Positions 9,601 through 18,449 of a DNA stretch of 64,000 nucleotides are shown piece by piece. The notes beneath the pieces were generated by a model. That model had not been told where the DNA came from, made no database searches, and saw only the letters and a list, made by a program, of their open reading frames with translations. Position 1 is the stretch's first letter. Each line of letters opens with the position of its first letter. The stretch is from a bacterium (GTDB lineage Bacteria > Electryoneota > RPQS01), in contig JADJEH010000017.1 of the NCBI GenBank assembly GCA_016702305.1, forward strand, positions 248,001-312,000, read 5' to 3'. The position numbers and the translations under genes are program-made.

Positions 9601-9739
9601 GACGCTCATTGATGCACCGATGAATGCGGGTGTGCAGCGCGTGAAATTCAATGCCGGTGCGCTGGCATCCGGCGTCTATTTCTATCGGATCGAGGCCGGG
9701 AAATTTCAGTCCGCGCGCAAGATGGTGGTGATGAAGTAG
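6692..9739 (+). CDS. Giant secreted repeat protein with type IX sorting tail, paralogue 1
   Basis: A 1015-residue exported protein. ATG 6692 is chosen because GAGGAGGTG lies 6-12 bases upstream and a signal peptide follows at once (LCWATLVLVTALWA, then ADPRQW). The body is about a dozen repeats of some 55-60 residues built on DGxGGxxVxW followed by a QR-x-x-x-x-G-x-x-LW-x-x-x-G turn (for example DGQGGLLVAW, GAEGELLWGEN), a pattern that suggests beta-propeller blades. Residues about 930-1015 form a type A sorting domain: NYPNPFNPETVIEF, LGREVATL, YFYRIEAG and a final MVVMK. It should be released or anchored at the cell surface. The ligand or activity is unknown. It is intact, unlike its two neighbours. 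Confidence 0.85.
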   Translation: MMRMLCWATLVLVTALWADPRQWADGGVPLMQAETILEVSSATNAEGYTLCVWAGSLGQQSVVIGQMIAPTGERLWDVNGRMLAQGNLRAGSPAVVSLDGGWAVGWLDAFLMEPLDHGERQATAAIRVTKLDAAGEPLWPSGRAGVEVYAQRDWWTYRPFKLIPSAGGVFVTVGDTWETAGMSARRVDETGVAWADSAEVTGSLLGCYYDVVPDGQGGLLVAWIRAYYGDSIVYANRLLPDGQLLWSDAGWRSMIVRPGEHAPVRITADGTGGMFVLDDLYQGFSGSDVRAFRFDALGEPLWDANGVVACVDGNAWSGNSCVTSVSGGMPDGVLILLGGDQKRVQKIGLDGSRLWGDCGVTVCNQPPATLNYLNVATDDAGGAIVTGGIEVYQNDVYQYHELRMTRLGSNGAAVWGEACVQVAHAVVDQYSGKAPYLQTGNNKARLLWHEADDLLTFRAQTVDMWNGQLEQAEPLTVKASALRTVIGWNSEIQSVRLQDNRIAHVWGEQWVGEPTARFQIVDLTGQPLLATGGVPLAMTARDEPMPIRSFTTCEDGSGGFFAFFVRETDAGALVRCVHYTGAGELLTDAQGELVLYGSSLGSGLIVSLPDGDGGAFVGAALRDASELVVTQLMRVNASGEALWEDPAVVYPLLDAIGPLALVPGSDGACVLVLGEAISYPQNRITCQSISRDGVLAWNTAVTDSALYVGERSAVCSDAAGGVYACWTQSPEGSRVQRVGAEGELLWGENALPIAGGVWYDGGMACAADALGNLTVAAVQEYWTNSDLVAQRFSPEGWLMWADGGMVICDAEGYQLKPQIAVVSDNELYIAWQNQAYESYWGAEAEVAVTHLNASGDITADSWWQLGGTSLVASAYPNIGAKLTADAQGGAVVTWLDQRTGFEYDHWSLYSQRLLDPLFTDAKPVPTLPTEFALLQNYPNPFNPETVIEFALPHAARTSLKVYDVLGREVATLIDAPMNAGVQRVKFNAGALASGVYFYRIEAGKFQSARKMVVMK

Positions 9740-9829
9740 CGCTGGTCCCGGCCGAGAGTGTTCGTCTTAATTTGGCTCGGTTAGCTTTTTGCTCTTAGAA
9801 GTTACGGTTTCTTTGCTACGGAGGTTATC

Positions 9830-12800
9830 ATGATTCGCTTACTTTGTTTGACAGCATTGGTACTGGCCGGAAGTCTATTCGCGGACCCGCGGCAATGGGA
9901 CGCGGAAGGGTTGTTTGTTTACGGACCGCGGGAGATTGTTGATTTCGCGCGGGCGACGCGCGACGACGGCACGACCCTCGTGGTGTGGTCGCAGTCGCTC
10001 GGCGATGAACAGGTGGTATTGGGGCAATTACTCGCGGCGGACGGAGCAGCGCTGTGGCCCGCAGGCGGTCTGCTGTTGGCCCAAGGAGATCATAAAGCCT
10101 CGTACCCCGATGTTACCGCCGTCGAGGGCGGCTGGGTGATTGTGTGGGGCGACATGCAGATCATCGCCGGTTACGGACCCAATGCCGGCTGGGACGGATA
10201 TGGATCGCTGCGCGCCATCAAAATTGATGACAGCGGCACGCCGCTGTGGACCGGTGGCCGCGCCGGACATGAGCTCACGACAGACACGCCCGCCTGGGGA
10301 ATGCGCTCGCAATTCGTGCTGCCCAGCGGGGATGGCGCGATTGTCTTGTGGTATAATACCAACCGCTCGGCGCTACGGCTGACCGCGACCGGCGAGCCCG
10401 CGTGGCCCGAGCCCCTTGAGATCGCCTCCCGGCTGCACGAAGACCGCAGTGATTTTGCGAGCGATGGCAACGGCGGCGTGCTGCTGCTGCGCCGACAGGG
10501 CAACGAGCCGCAGCGAATCTTGTATGTCAACAAGCTGCTGGCGGACGGCACGTACGCGTGGCATGACTCGGTCGGCGTCGAAATCCGGCGCGGATCGTTT
10601 AGCTATCGCGACGTTCTGGTATGCAATGATGGCAACGGCGGCGCGTACGTGGTATGGGGCGAGCGCGATGGAACACCGCCGCGAGCGCAGCACGTCAATG
10701 CCGCCGGAGGATTGCTGTGGGCCGCGGATGGCGCCGCAGTGACTAACGCCGAATATATGACGGAGGTCACGGGCATCGCGCGCTCGTTTAACGCCGGCGT
10801 GGACGACGGACTGCTTGTTTCCATGACTGATGACGATGCCGCAGGGTGGAACCGGGCGGCGGTGCAAAAGCTCACGCTCGATGGAGCGCCCGTCTGGGGC
10901 GACACGGGAGCGGAACTGTGCGCGGAAGACATGTTTGAGGCCGGATACAGCAACGTGGTGACATCGTCCGATGGCAGCGGCGGCGCGGTGGCCGGCTACA
11001 CGGTCTGGGACTACGCCGGCTCCTCGCAATCCGCCTACCACGTCGAACGCGTGGCGGCTGACGACAGCCGACCGTGGGGCGCCCCATGCGGTCTCCTGCT
11101 CGGCGACTCGTCCCTCGTTTGGCCCGTTGCCTTTGCACCTACAGTGCGCAACAACGTGGTCGAAGTGATTTGGCTCGACCGCTTGCTGGACACGACGCGG
11201 GTTCAACAGCAACGGATCGAGATCGGCAGCGGAACACCGGAATATCAAGTGCCGCGCGAATTGAATGAGGGTATTCACCGCTATGCTACGCGGGTCAAGG
11301 TGATCGCGCTGGGGGGCGGTGCAACCGCTACGGTGTGGGAATTGAGCGGCTACTCCACGCGGCAACTGTGGTACCAGATGCATGATGCGTTTGGGACGCC
11401 GAGGTTCGCCGAGGGCGGACGGATTCTGCTCGATCGGGGTACGGGTGGAGCTGTATATGATGATCTGTGCGCCGTGGATGCGGACGGCCAGGGCGGATTC
11501 TTTGTCGCACTTTGGGAAGAAGTGCAGGACCAGCCGCTGCGTATTCTGCATCGTGACCGAAACGGCGAGCCTGTCGGTGAACCGACCGGAGAAGTGCTCG
11601 TGTATCCCAATACCTACGGCGTGGATCGCTACACCGTTCATCTCATGGCCGACGGCGCAGGCGGCGTTTACGTGACGATGGGCGTTTTCGACCAGGACTT
11701 CATCGTGAAGACCTACCTGGAGCGGCTGGACGGCGAATGCCGGCGACTCTGGGCGGATCCCGTCATCCGCGGCAACAATGCCGATCATTACCCGCAGATA
11801 CTTGGCCCGGCGGCCAATCACTCGGTGATCGTCGCGTCGTTGCGCTATACGTACACGAATTCGACGCTCTCCGTCATGCGTGTGCGGCAGGACGGCACGG
11901 TTGCGTGGGATGTGGATGTGGCGTCTAATGTGCGCGTGCAGTCCAGCCGCGTCAGCGGGTGCTCGGATCATCAGGGCGGCGCGGTGCTGGCGTGGGTGGA
12001 AACGCCGGTGGGCGGAACCGCACGGTGCGTCGCTCAGCGCGTGGGCCCCGGAGGGTGTGCGACTGTGGGGCCAGGGACTTGTTTTGGCCGACTCCAGTTC
12101 GTTGTTCGGTGTTTCCTGTGACGTGGATATGGCCGGAAACGCGACGATCGCCTGGGAGCAGTACCGAGAAAGCAGCATGGACATCGCAGCACAGCGAGTC
12201 AATGCGGCGGGCGTCGCCCTGTGGCCGGACGGCGGATTGCCGGTCGCAGAGCTGCCCTTTGATCAGGACTCACCACAAGTCGTGGCCCTGAGCGATAATG
12301 AAGTGTATGTGCTGTGGCGGGACAATCGCAACTCGTCGCAGTACTACTGGTTCAGCGACCTGTACGGGACCCATCTAAACGCGCGCGGCGAAGTGGACGG
12401 AGATTCGTATTGGCTGCCCGGCGGGAGCATTGTGTGCAGCGCCGAGCACACGCAGAACGACTTTTCGGCTGTGAACGATGGAGCCGGAGGCTTGACTGTC
12501 GCGTGGCTCGATCAGCGCGGTTCGTTTGCATGGGATCACGGCATCTACGCACAGCGGCTGTATGATCCGATCTTCACCGAGGCCGCGGAATCGCCGACCC
12601 TGCCCGCTGTGTTCAATCTGGCGCAGAACTACCCGAATCCCTTCAATCCCGAAACAGTCATAGAATTCGCGCTGCCGAAGGCCGCGAATACACTTTTGAA
12701 AGTCTATGATCTGCTGGGCCGCGAGGTCGCAACCTTGGCCGATGCGCCGCTCGAAGCTGGTGTGCATCGCGTCGCGTTCAACGGCAAAACGCTCGCGTCC

Positions 12801-12869
12801 GGCGTCTATTTCTATCGCATCGAAGCCGGTGACTTCCGCTCCGTCCGCAAGATGGTCCTGATGAAGTAA
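9830..12869 (+). CDS. Giant secreted repeat protein with type IX sorting tail, paralogue 2 (one frameshift)
   Basis: The gene begins at ATG 9830 after ACGGAGGTT, encodes a signal peptide (LCLTALVLAGSLF, then ADPRQWD) and the same DGxGG / LW repeats as paralogue 1. The frame breaks at the C4 run at 12046-12049: removing one C joins QRVGP to EGVRLWGQG and restores the repeat through to the tail (NYPNPFNPETVIEF, LGREVATL, RKMVLMK). The repaired protein is about 1012 residues, almost the size of paralogue 1. A sequencing or assembly error is the simplest explanation. It follows paralogue 1 by 90 bases and was probably formed by tandem duplication. Confidence 0.8.
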
Positions 12870-12892
12870 TCGCTCGCACGTTGGATCGCACT

Positions 12893-12921
12893 CCCCCCAG
12901 CTCGCTTGCAGAGCTGGGGGG
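12893..12921 (+). terminator. Hairpin between giant paralogues 2 and 3
   Basis: CCCCCCAGCTC and GAGCTGGGGGG pair perfectly over 11 bp with a 7-base loop, 24 bases after the stop of paralogue 2. No T-run follows, so it may instead protect or space the transcript. Confidence 0.5.
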
Positions 12922-12947
12922 ATTCCACTATTATACTGAGGTGAGTC

Positions 12948-15900
12948 ATGCTGTGGATTCTTGCCGTGCTGACATTGGCTCTCGTGGGCAACCTAACCGC
13001 CGAGCCGCGCACGTGGGACCTCGACGGAGTCGCCGTTCGTGAAGCGACCTCGCTGCAGAATTCGGGTGGGACCGCAACCGCCGATGACGGATCGCTGTTT
13101 ACCGTCTGGGCACGCGGTGATCGAGAGTATGCCGCACTATACGGCCAGAAATTGTCACCGGATGGCACAAGATTGTGGGAGTTGAACGGCCGACTGCTCG
13201 CTCGCGGCGGCACAATGGGCGTTGACTATCCGAAAATTGTCTTCACCGGCGACGGATTTCTGGCCGTCTGGATGAAACTCGACATGAACAACCTCTCTGA
13301 GGAGGTTGTTCTGCTGGGCGATATCCGGGCGATGAAATACAGTCTGGACGGTACCCCGCTCTGGAATGATCCCGAACAGGATGGCGTCCTGCTCTATGAT
13401 CCCGGTGATGAGAGCATGCGCGAAGAACTGGCGATTTGCGACGACGGCGCGGGCGGAGCGTTCGTGCATTGGCGACTGTATGATCAATGGTTCCTGCAGC
13501 GGATTTCGCAATCCGGCGAAGTCTTGTGGAATCCCCCTGCGGAGCTGCCAAGTTCGTCGTATTGGGCGCTCTATGGTCTGGCCGCGGACGGTTCGGGCCA
13601 TGCGTTTGCCAGCTGGTATAATAATGTCGGCTACTATCTGCAAAAGTATGACGGCGCGGGCAATGCTGTCTGGGAACTGCCGACGCTGATCGTTGCCGAA
13701 GCGAATTTCGATCGGCTGCTGGGGTCTGTTACCGCCGATGGCGTCGGCGGCGCGATGGTTTGTTGGTATGACTTTCGAGACTATCCTCAAGACGCGATTT
13801 ACGGTCAAAGAATAGATAGCAACGGCCAACCCGTGTGGAACAGTGCTGGCCTTCCGTTGACTGTCGGGTCAGATGTGCGTAATGCTGTCGTCGCACAAAG
13901 CCGCTCGGCCAATGCCGTTGACGGCCTGCTCCTTGCGTGGCGTGCGAGGCCCGCCACTCTATGGGACCGCGTCCATGCGCAGAAAGTCACGCTGGGTGGA
14001 GAAGTGCTCTGGAGCGGCGACGAGCTTTGTCCGCCTGATGATCCCGACACAGACCAATCTTCGGCGCGCATTGCCAGCGATCTGCAAGGCGGATCCGTGG
14101 TTGGCTGGTTCGATAACGCCTTTTCCCCTAACGCGACCGTGCGCCTGACGCGAGTCAATGCACAGGGCGATCGTCCCTGGAACGGTTGTGCTGTGACTTT
14201 GGTCGGTCCTGGCGGAATATCATCGCTCTATGGAATGTTCGTGGGCGTGGGCGGCAACGACAACGTCCACGCGCTCTGGTCGGTGCGCGGGCGGGACGAC
14301 GGGATCATGTGGGCAGCCGCGCGCGATTTCGACACGGGACAGGCCGAGGCCGAGCCACAGCGACTCGATGACCAGAATGTCGGCACCACCAGCAATCCCG
14401 CGCATTAAATCTTGCACCGGGCGAACGGTGACCGTCTGGGAAGATTCGCGCGACTACAGCCTTGGCCGCAACGCATATTTCAAAATGCTGGACGAAAATG
14501 GTAACTCCAGCAACCCGCCCTACGGCGAGGAGCTGGTTGATCTGGACGGCGGTCGTGATGTTGATCTGTGGGGTGCGCCGCTCTGCTCAGATGGCGCGGG
14601 CGGCTTTTTCTGTGCCTTTCGAGTCGTCAGCACTGCTGGAGTATACGAGGTGCGCATTACCCGCCGCGCGGCTAATGGCACAAGAGTCGGCCCGAGCAAT
14701 GGAACGATCGTAGACGAGCCGTTTGTAGACCAAATGGCCCTATTGCGCGCCGGATGGTGCCGGAGGTGCGTTCGTGGCCTGGGGCGGATTCGATGAGAAC
14801 TTCATGTTAGATACGTGGCTGCAGCGCGTGAACGACCAGTGCGTTCCGATCTGGCCCGAAGCGGTTCGCTTTTCGCAGGACTTGAACAGCGACGACGAGA
14901 TGATCGGCATCGTACCCGCCGAGAACGGCTCTTGTATCGCGCTCTACAGGACCGGCAATTGGCCGGACTATCAAGTCCGAGCGGTCAGAGCGACTGCTGC
15001 AGGAAACCTCCTTTGGGATGTTGCGGTTGGACCGGTCGGTCTCTATTACAACGAAACGGTTATTCCGGATGGCGTCGGCGGCGCAGTGTTTGGCATGCGC
15101 ACCGAAGATGAGACCGACTTCAGCAAAGTGCGTGTCCAGCGTTTGAATGCCGACGGTGAATTGGCGTGGCCGCTTGATGGCCTCCACGTTGATTCTACTT
15201 CGATCCATCAAATCTATCCGGACCTCGCTATTGACGAGCACCAGAACGTCTTCATCGCCTATACTACATGGACAACGACCGGCGAAGCAATGCGAGTGCA
15301 AAAGGTAACGCCGGACGGAGTTGGCGTGGGGTGCGCGCGGGGCTGACCTTGGCTGAATCAGAATATGGAGTTTATGATCCGAGCATTGCCGCTGTCAATT
15401 CCCAGAACATCTATGTTGCGTGGGCCGAGCCTGAGAACGGCATTTCGCGGCTCAAGCTGGTTCATCTCGATGCCGATGCCGAGTTGGCACCCGACCCCTA
15501 CTGGACCGATCTTTCGGGTGCGGATGTCTGCGGCCTGCCGGGAATTCAAATGGAACCGCGTTTGATGCCGGATGGTCTGGGCGGTGTGGTCGCGTCGTGG
15601 ACCGAGCATCTGTGGACCTCGATGGAGTTCAGCATTGCCGCGCAACGCTTCTTCGATCCGATTCCCGTCAGCGCCGAAGAATCACTTCCTGTCCCCAGCG
15701 AGTTTGCCCTCGCGCAAAATTACCCGAATCCGTTTAATCCGGAAACGGTGATTGAATTCTCGTTGCCGAGCCCTGCCGAGGCCAAGCTCATCGTGTACGA
15801 CATTACCGGACGGGAGGTCGCGACGCTGGTGCGCGGACCACTCGCGGCGGGCGCGCATCAGACGCGCTTTGATGCTGCGGCGTTTGCATCCGGCGTTTAC

Positions 15901-15960
15901 TTTTATCGGCTCACGGCCGGCGAGTTTGTCCAGACGCGGAAGATGGTGCTGGTCAAGTAG
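12948..15960 (+). CDS. Giant secreted repeat protein with type IX sorting tail, paralogue 3 (several frameshifts)
   Basis: ATG 12948 follows GAGGTGAG and begins a signal peptide (LAVLTLALVGNLTA, then EPRTWDLDG). The body has the same DGxGG and G-x-x-LW repeats and the end has NYPNPFNPETVIEF, GREVATLV and RKMVLVK. The frame is interrupted near 14400, 14430, 14750 and 15325. At each site a one- or two-base change restores the repeat: for example DGAGGAFVAWGG reads through after about 14755. Summed, the product would be about 1000 residues. With this many breaks it could be a real pseudogene, but the preserved protein sequence on both sides of each break favours read errors. Confidence 0.7.
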
Positions 15961-16191
15961 CCGTCGGATTTCCGAGACCGCCATCTCCTCCCGGCGCGGC
16001 GAGGTTCTTCAACGCGCCGGAGGCTTACCAGGCTGCCTCACGTCGCACCCCCGGGAGGACTATGGGACAGCGGCGGTGGAGGCGTTTGCCTTTGGAGGCG
16101 GAATCAGGTAACTTGCCAGCCGGAATGATGATTAACTGGTTATCCTGATTTGACGCAGCCCCCTCTCTCCCCCCCGACTCGCGGCAGGGAA
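15961..16191. other. Intergenic region before lpxB
   Basis: This stretch separates the last giant paralogue from lpxB. It contains GC-rich partial repeats but no convincing promoter, riboswitch core or hairpin with T-run. GGCAGGGA at 16183-16190 serves lpxB. Confidence 0.4.
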
Positions 16192-17330
16192 ATGTACGTC
16201 TTCATCTCAGCGGGCGAAGCCTCCGGGGACTGGCACGGCTCGCATGTTGTGCAAGCCCTTAAAGAACAACGACCTAACTTAAGGTTCTTTGGCCTCGGCG
16301 GGGATCGAATGGCGGCGCAAGGGGTCGAGTTGCTGTTCCATGCGAAGCGGCTGGCCTTCATGGGCTTCGCCGAAGTCGTGCGGCACCTGCCCTATGTCAT
16401 GCACGTGCGGCGGACGGTTCTGCACGAAATCCTCGAGCGCAAACCGGAGTTGATTATCCTGATTGACTATCCGGGACTACACTTTAGCCTCCTCAGATAC
16501 TTGAAATCGCGGCAAACTGTTTACAAGCCGAGAATCTTGTATTATATTGCACCTCAAGTATGGGCGTGGAAGGCCGCTCGGGGTCCGAATTGGCTCGGCT
16601 GGCCGACCGATTGCGGTGATTTTTCCGTTCGAAGAGAAGATTTTTCAAGATTTTGGCGGAAACGCCCGGTTCGTGGGCCATCCGTTGCTCGATGAAGCGG
16701 GAGAAATTCCGCCAAGAGGCGAGTTTTTCAGGAGATTAGGCCTCGAACCTGATGCCCGGGTCTTGGGCCTTCTGCCCGGCTCACGGAAACAGGAGTTGCG
16801 GCGGCACCTGCCCATTGTGGTGGAAACGGTGCGCGTCTTGCGTAAGGTGATTCCGGATTTGCAGGTGGTGCTGGCCGAGTCGCCGACGATTGCACCCGAG
16901 TTCTATGACCGCTATCTTGCCAGTGCGCCGCCCATCATACGAGCGCGCGGCGTTTCGCATGAGATTCTGGCGCATGCCAATGCGTGTCTGGTGAAATCCG
17001 GATCGTCCACTGTTGAAGCGGCCTACTTCGGTAATCCGTATGTGGTGTTCTATCAAACTTCGGCGCTGAGCTATGCTATCGGCAAGCGGATCGTGAAGGT
17101 TCCGCATATTGCGATGGCGAATTTGTTAGCCGGAGAAGAAGTTGTGCCGGAATTTGTGCAGCACGACGCGACGCCGGATAAGCTGGCCGGGGCGCTGTTG
17201 CCGCTGTTGACGGTGCCGGATGCAATCCGCAACGCGCGCGAAACTGGCGAAGGTACGCACCCAGTTGGGCGAGCCGGGCGCGGGACGGCGCGTCGCCGAG
17301 ATGGCGCTGGAGCTTCTGCAAACTAAGTAA
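16192..17330 (+). CDS. lpxB: Lipid-A-disaccharide synthase (frameshifted)
   Basis: LpxB joins UDP-2,3-diacylglucosamine to lipid X at the inner membrane. The N-terminus YVFISAGEASGDWHG and blocks LGGDRMAAQGVELL, LIDYPGLHFSLL, YYIAPQVWAW, VIFPFEEKIF, FVGHPLLDE and LLPGSRKQEL are diagnostic. Frame changes occur near 16580 (a G4 run), 16608 and 17243 (an A3 run). After the last one the frame gives LAKVRTQLGEPGAGRRVAEM and stops at 17330, so the natural length is about 379 residues, normal for LpxB. The changes look like read errors in an essential gene. It is followed by an acyltransferase gene, consistent with an envelope cluster. Confidence 0.9.
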
Positions 17331-17400
17331 TGTAACCCGGCACTCGCGGAGTGCCCTTGTCGGATAACAGGATGGGTCCCAATTAACCATCTGGGGAGTC

Positions 17401-17847
17401 ATGATGAGCGCGCTACGATTTGCTTCCATTCTGGGAATTCTGTTATGCAGTTCGGTGCTGTTTGCCTTTGAACAGATGCCGGACGATCCTGCCAATACCA
17501 TGGCGCCCAAGCATGTCAAGATGTTGCAACTCTGTTCGCCGACGGCTGACGCCGGGGCGGGTTGCAATCCGGCCGACCGCGTGTCGAAGTCGGCGTCGTA
17601 TGCCATGCGCAACGGCGTGAACGCGACGGTGGCCACGGTCCGCTTCGGTGTGAGCGAGCTGTCGCAAACTCCGCGGATGGTGCGTGAATCCATTTCGGCC
17701 ACGGGCGCGACGATCCGCGGCGCATCGGAAGTGTCCGTGCAGACCACCGATTCGTTGTTCACCGTCCTCTACACCCTGACGACGACTTTCCTACGCATCG
17801 TATTCTCTTCTATCTCGGCACTCGCTTCGGCCATCTGGCCCTTCTGA
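17401..17847 (+). CDS. Exported protein of unknown function, 148 residues
   Basis: ATG-ATG at 17401 follows TGGGGAG. The first 23 residues form a signal peptide (LRFASILGILLCSSVLFAFE). The middle is polar with repeated S/T/V-rich helices (VNATVATVRFGVSEL, VRESISATGATIRGASEV), and the last 30 residues are hydrophobic (LTTTFLRIVF, ISALASAIWPF), so it could be membrane-anchored at the end. No family is recognised. Its 3' end overlaps the reading frame of the following acyltransferase, whose conserved N-terminus is encoded in another phase of the same bases. Confidence 0.55.
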   Translation: MMSALRFASILGILLCSSVLFAFEQMPDDPANTMAPKHVKMLQLCSPTADAGAGCNPADRVSKSASYAMRNGVNATVATVRFGVSELSQTPRMVRESISATGATIRGASEVSVQTTDSLFTVLYTLTTTFLRIVFSSISALASAIWPF

Positions 17848-17873
17848 TTCTCGGAGCAACTTGGCGGCTGCGT

Positions 17874-18435
17874 GTGACGGGCTTCGACGAGGTCGAGGCG
17901 CGCCTGCGCGGCGGTGTGCCGCAGGTGATGTTCACGTGGCACGGCCGACTGCTTGGTTCGACCTATCATTGCCGCAACCGCAACGTAGTGGCGATGATTT
18001 CGCAGCACAAAGACGGCGAACTGGTGTCGCGCGTCGTCGAGAAAATTGGTTATGACACGGTGCGCGGCAGTTCGACGCGCGGCGGCTCGGGCGCGGCGCT
18101 GGGGATGATTGACAAGGTACGCGCGGGGCAGACGGCGGCCATGATTGCCGACGGGCCGCGCGGACCAATCTATAAGATGAAACCGGGCGCCGCATATATT
18201 GCGCTGGCATGTGAAGCGGCGGCGGTGCCCGTGATATTCGCCGCGTCACGTTCCTGGGTATTTCGCTCGTGGGACCGGTTTACAGTTCCAAAACCGTTCG
18301 CACGGGTTTTTTTGTTTTATGGCGAAGCCATTCCATTCCCCGGAAAGGACGCCGACCTGCGCGCCTTCACGCACTCTGGAAGATGCCTTAGAAGCGCTGA
18401 GAGCCAAAGCGGAACTTGTGGCAACAACTTACTAA
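17874..18435 (+). CDS. DUF374 lysophospholipid-acyltransferase-like protein (frameshifted end)
   Basis: The core MFTWHGRLLG, VSRVVEKIGYDTVRGSSTRGG and AAMIADGPRGPIYKMKPGA match the DUF374 branch of the LPLAT acyltransferase superfamily, including the histidine and the DGPRGP loop. Such proteins are linked to lipid A or phospholipid acylation at the inner membrane. Conserved N-terminal residues (YLGTRFGHLALLIL) are readable in the same frame from about 17802, yet that stretch has no ATG, GTG or TTG, so the true start is unclear; GTG 17874 is the first usual codon. Near 18370 the frame shifts, and the alternative reading gives TLEDALEALRAKAEL with a stop at 18435, a natural end. Confidence 0.75.
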
Positions 18436-18449
18436 CTGATATTTCTTAA

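Noticed and set aside
10373..12202. A 609-residue frame on the minus strand opposite giant paralogue 2
   Set aside because: It mirrors the GC-rich coding strand, has no start site or family motifs, and spans the frameshifted region of a clear gene.
12929..12947. TATTATACT as a promoter -10 for giant paralogue 3
   Set aside because: It lies too close to the start codon and its -35 would fall in the hairpin.
15961..16191. A riboswitch before lpxB
   Set aside because: The GC-rich elements do not match the conserved core of a cobalamin, TPP or c-di-GMP riboswitch.
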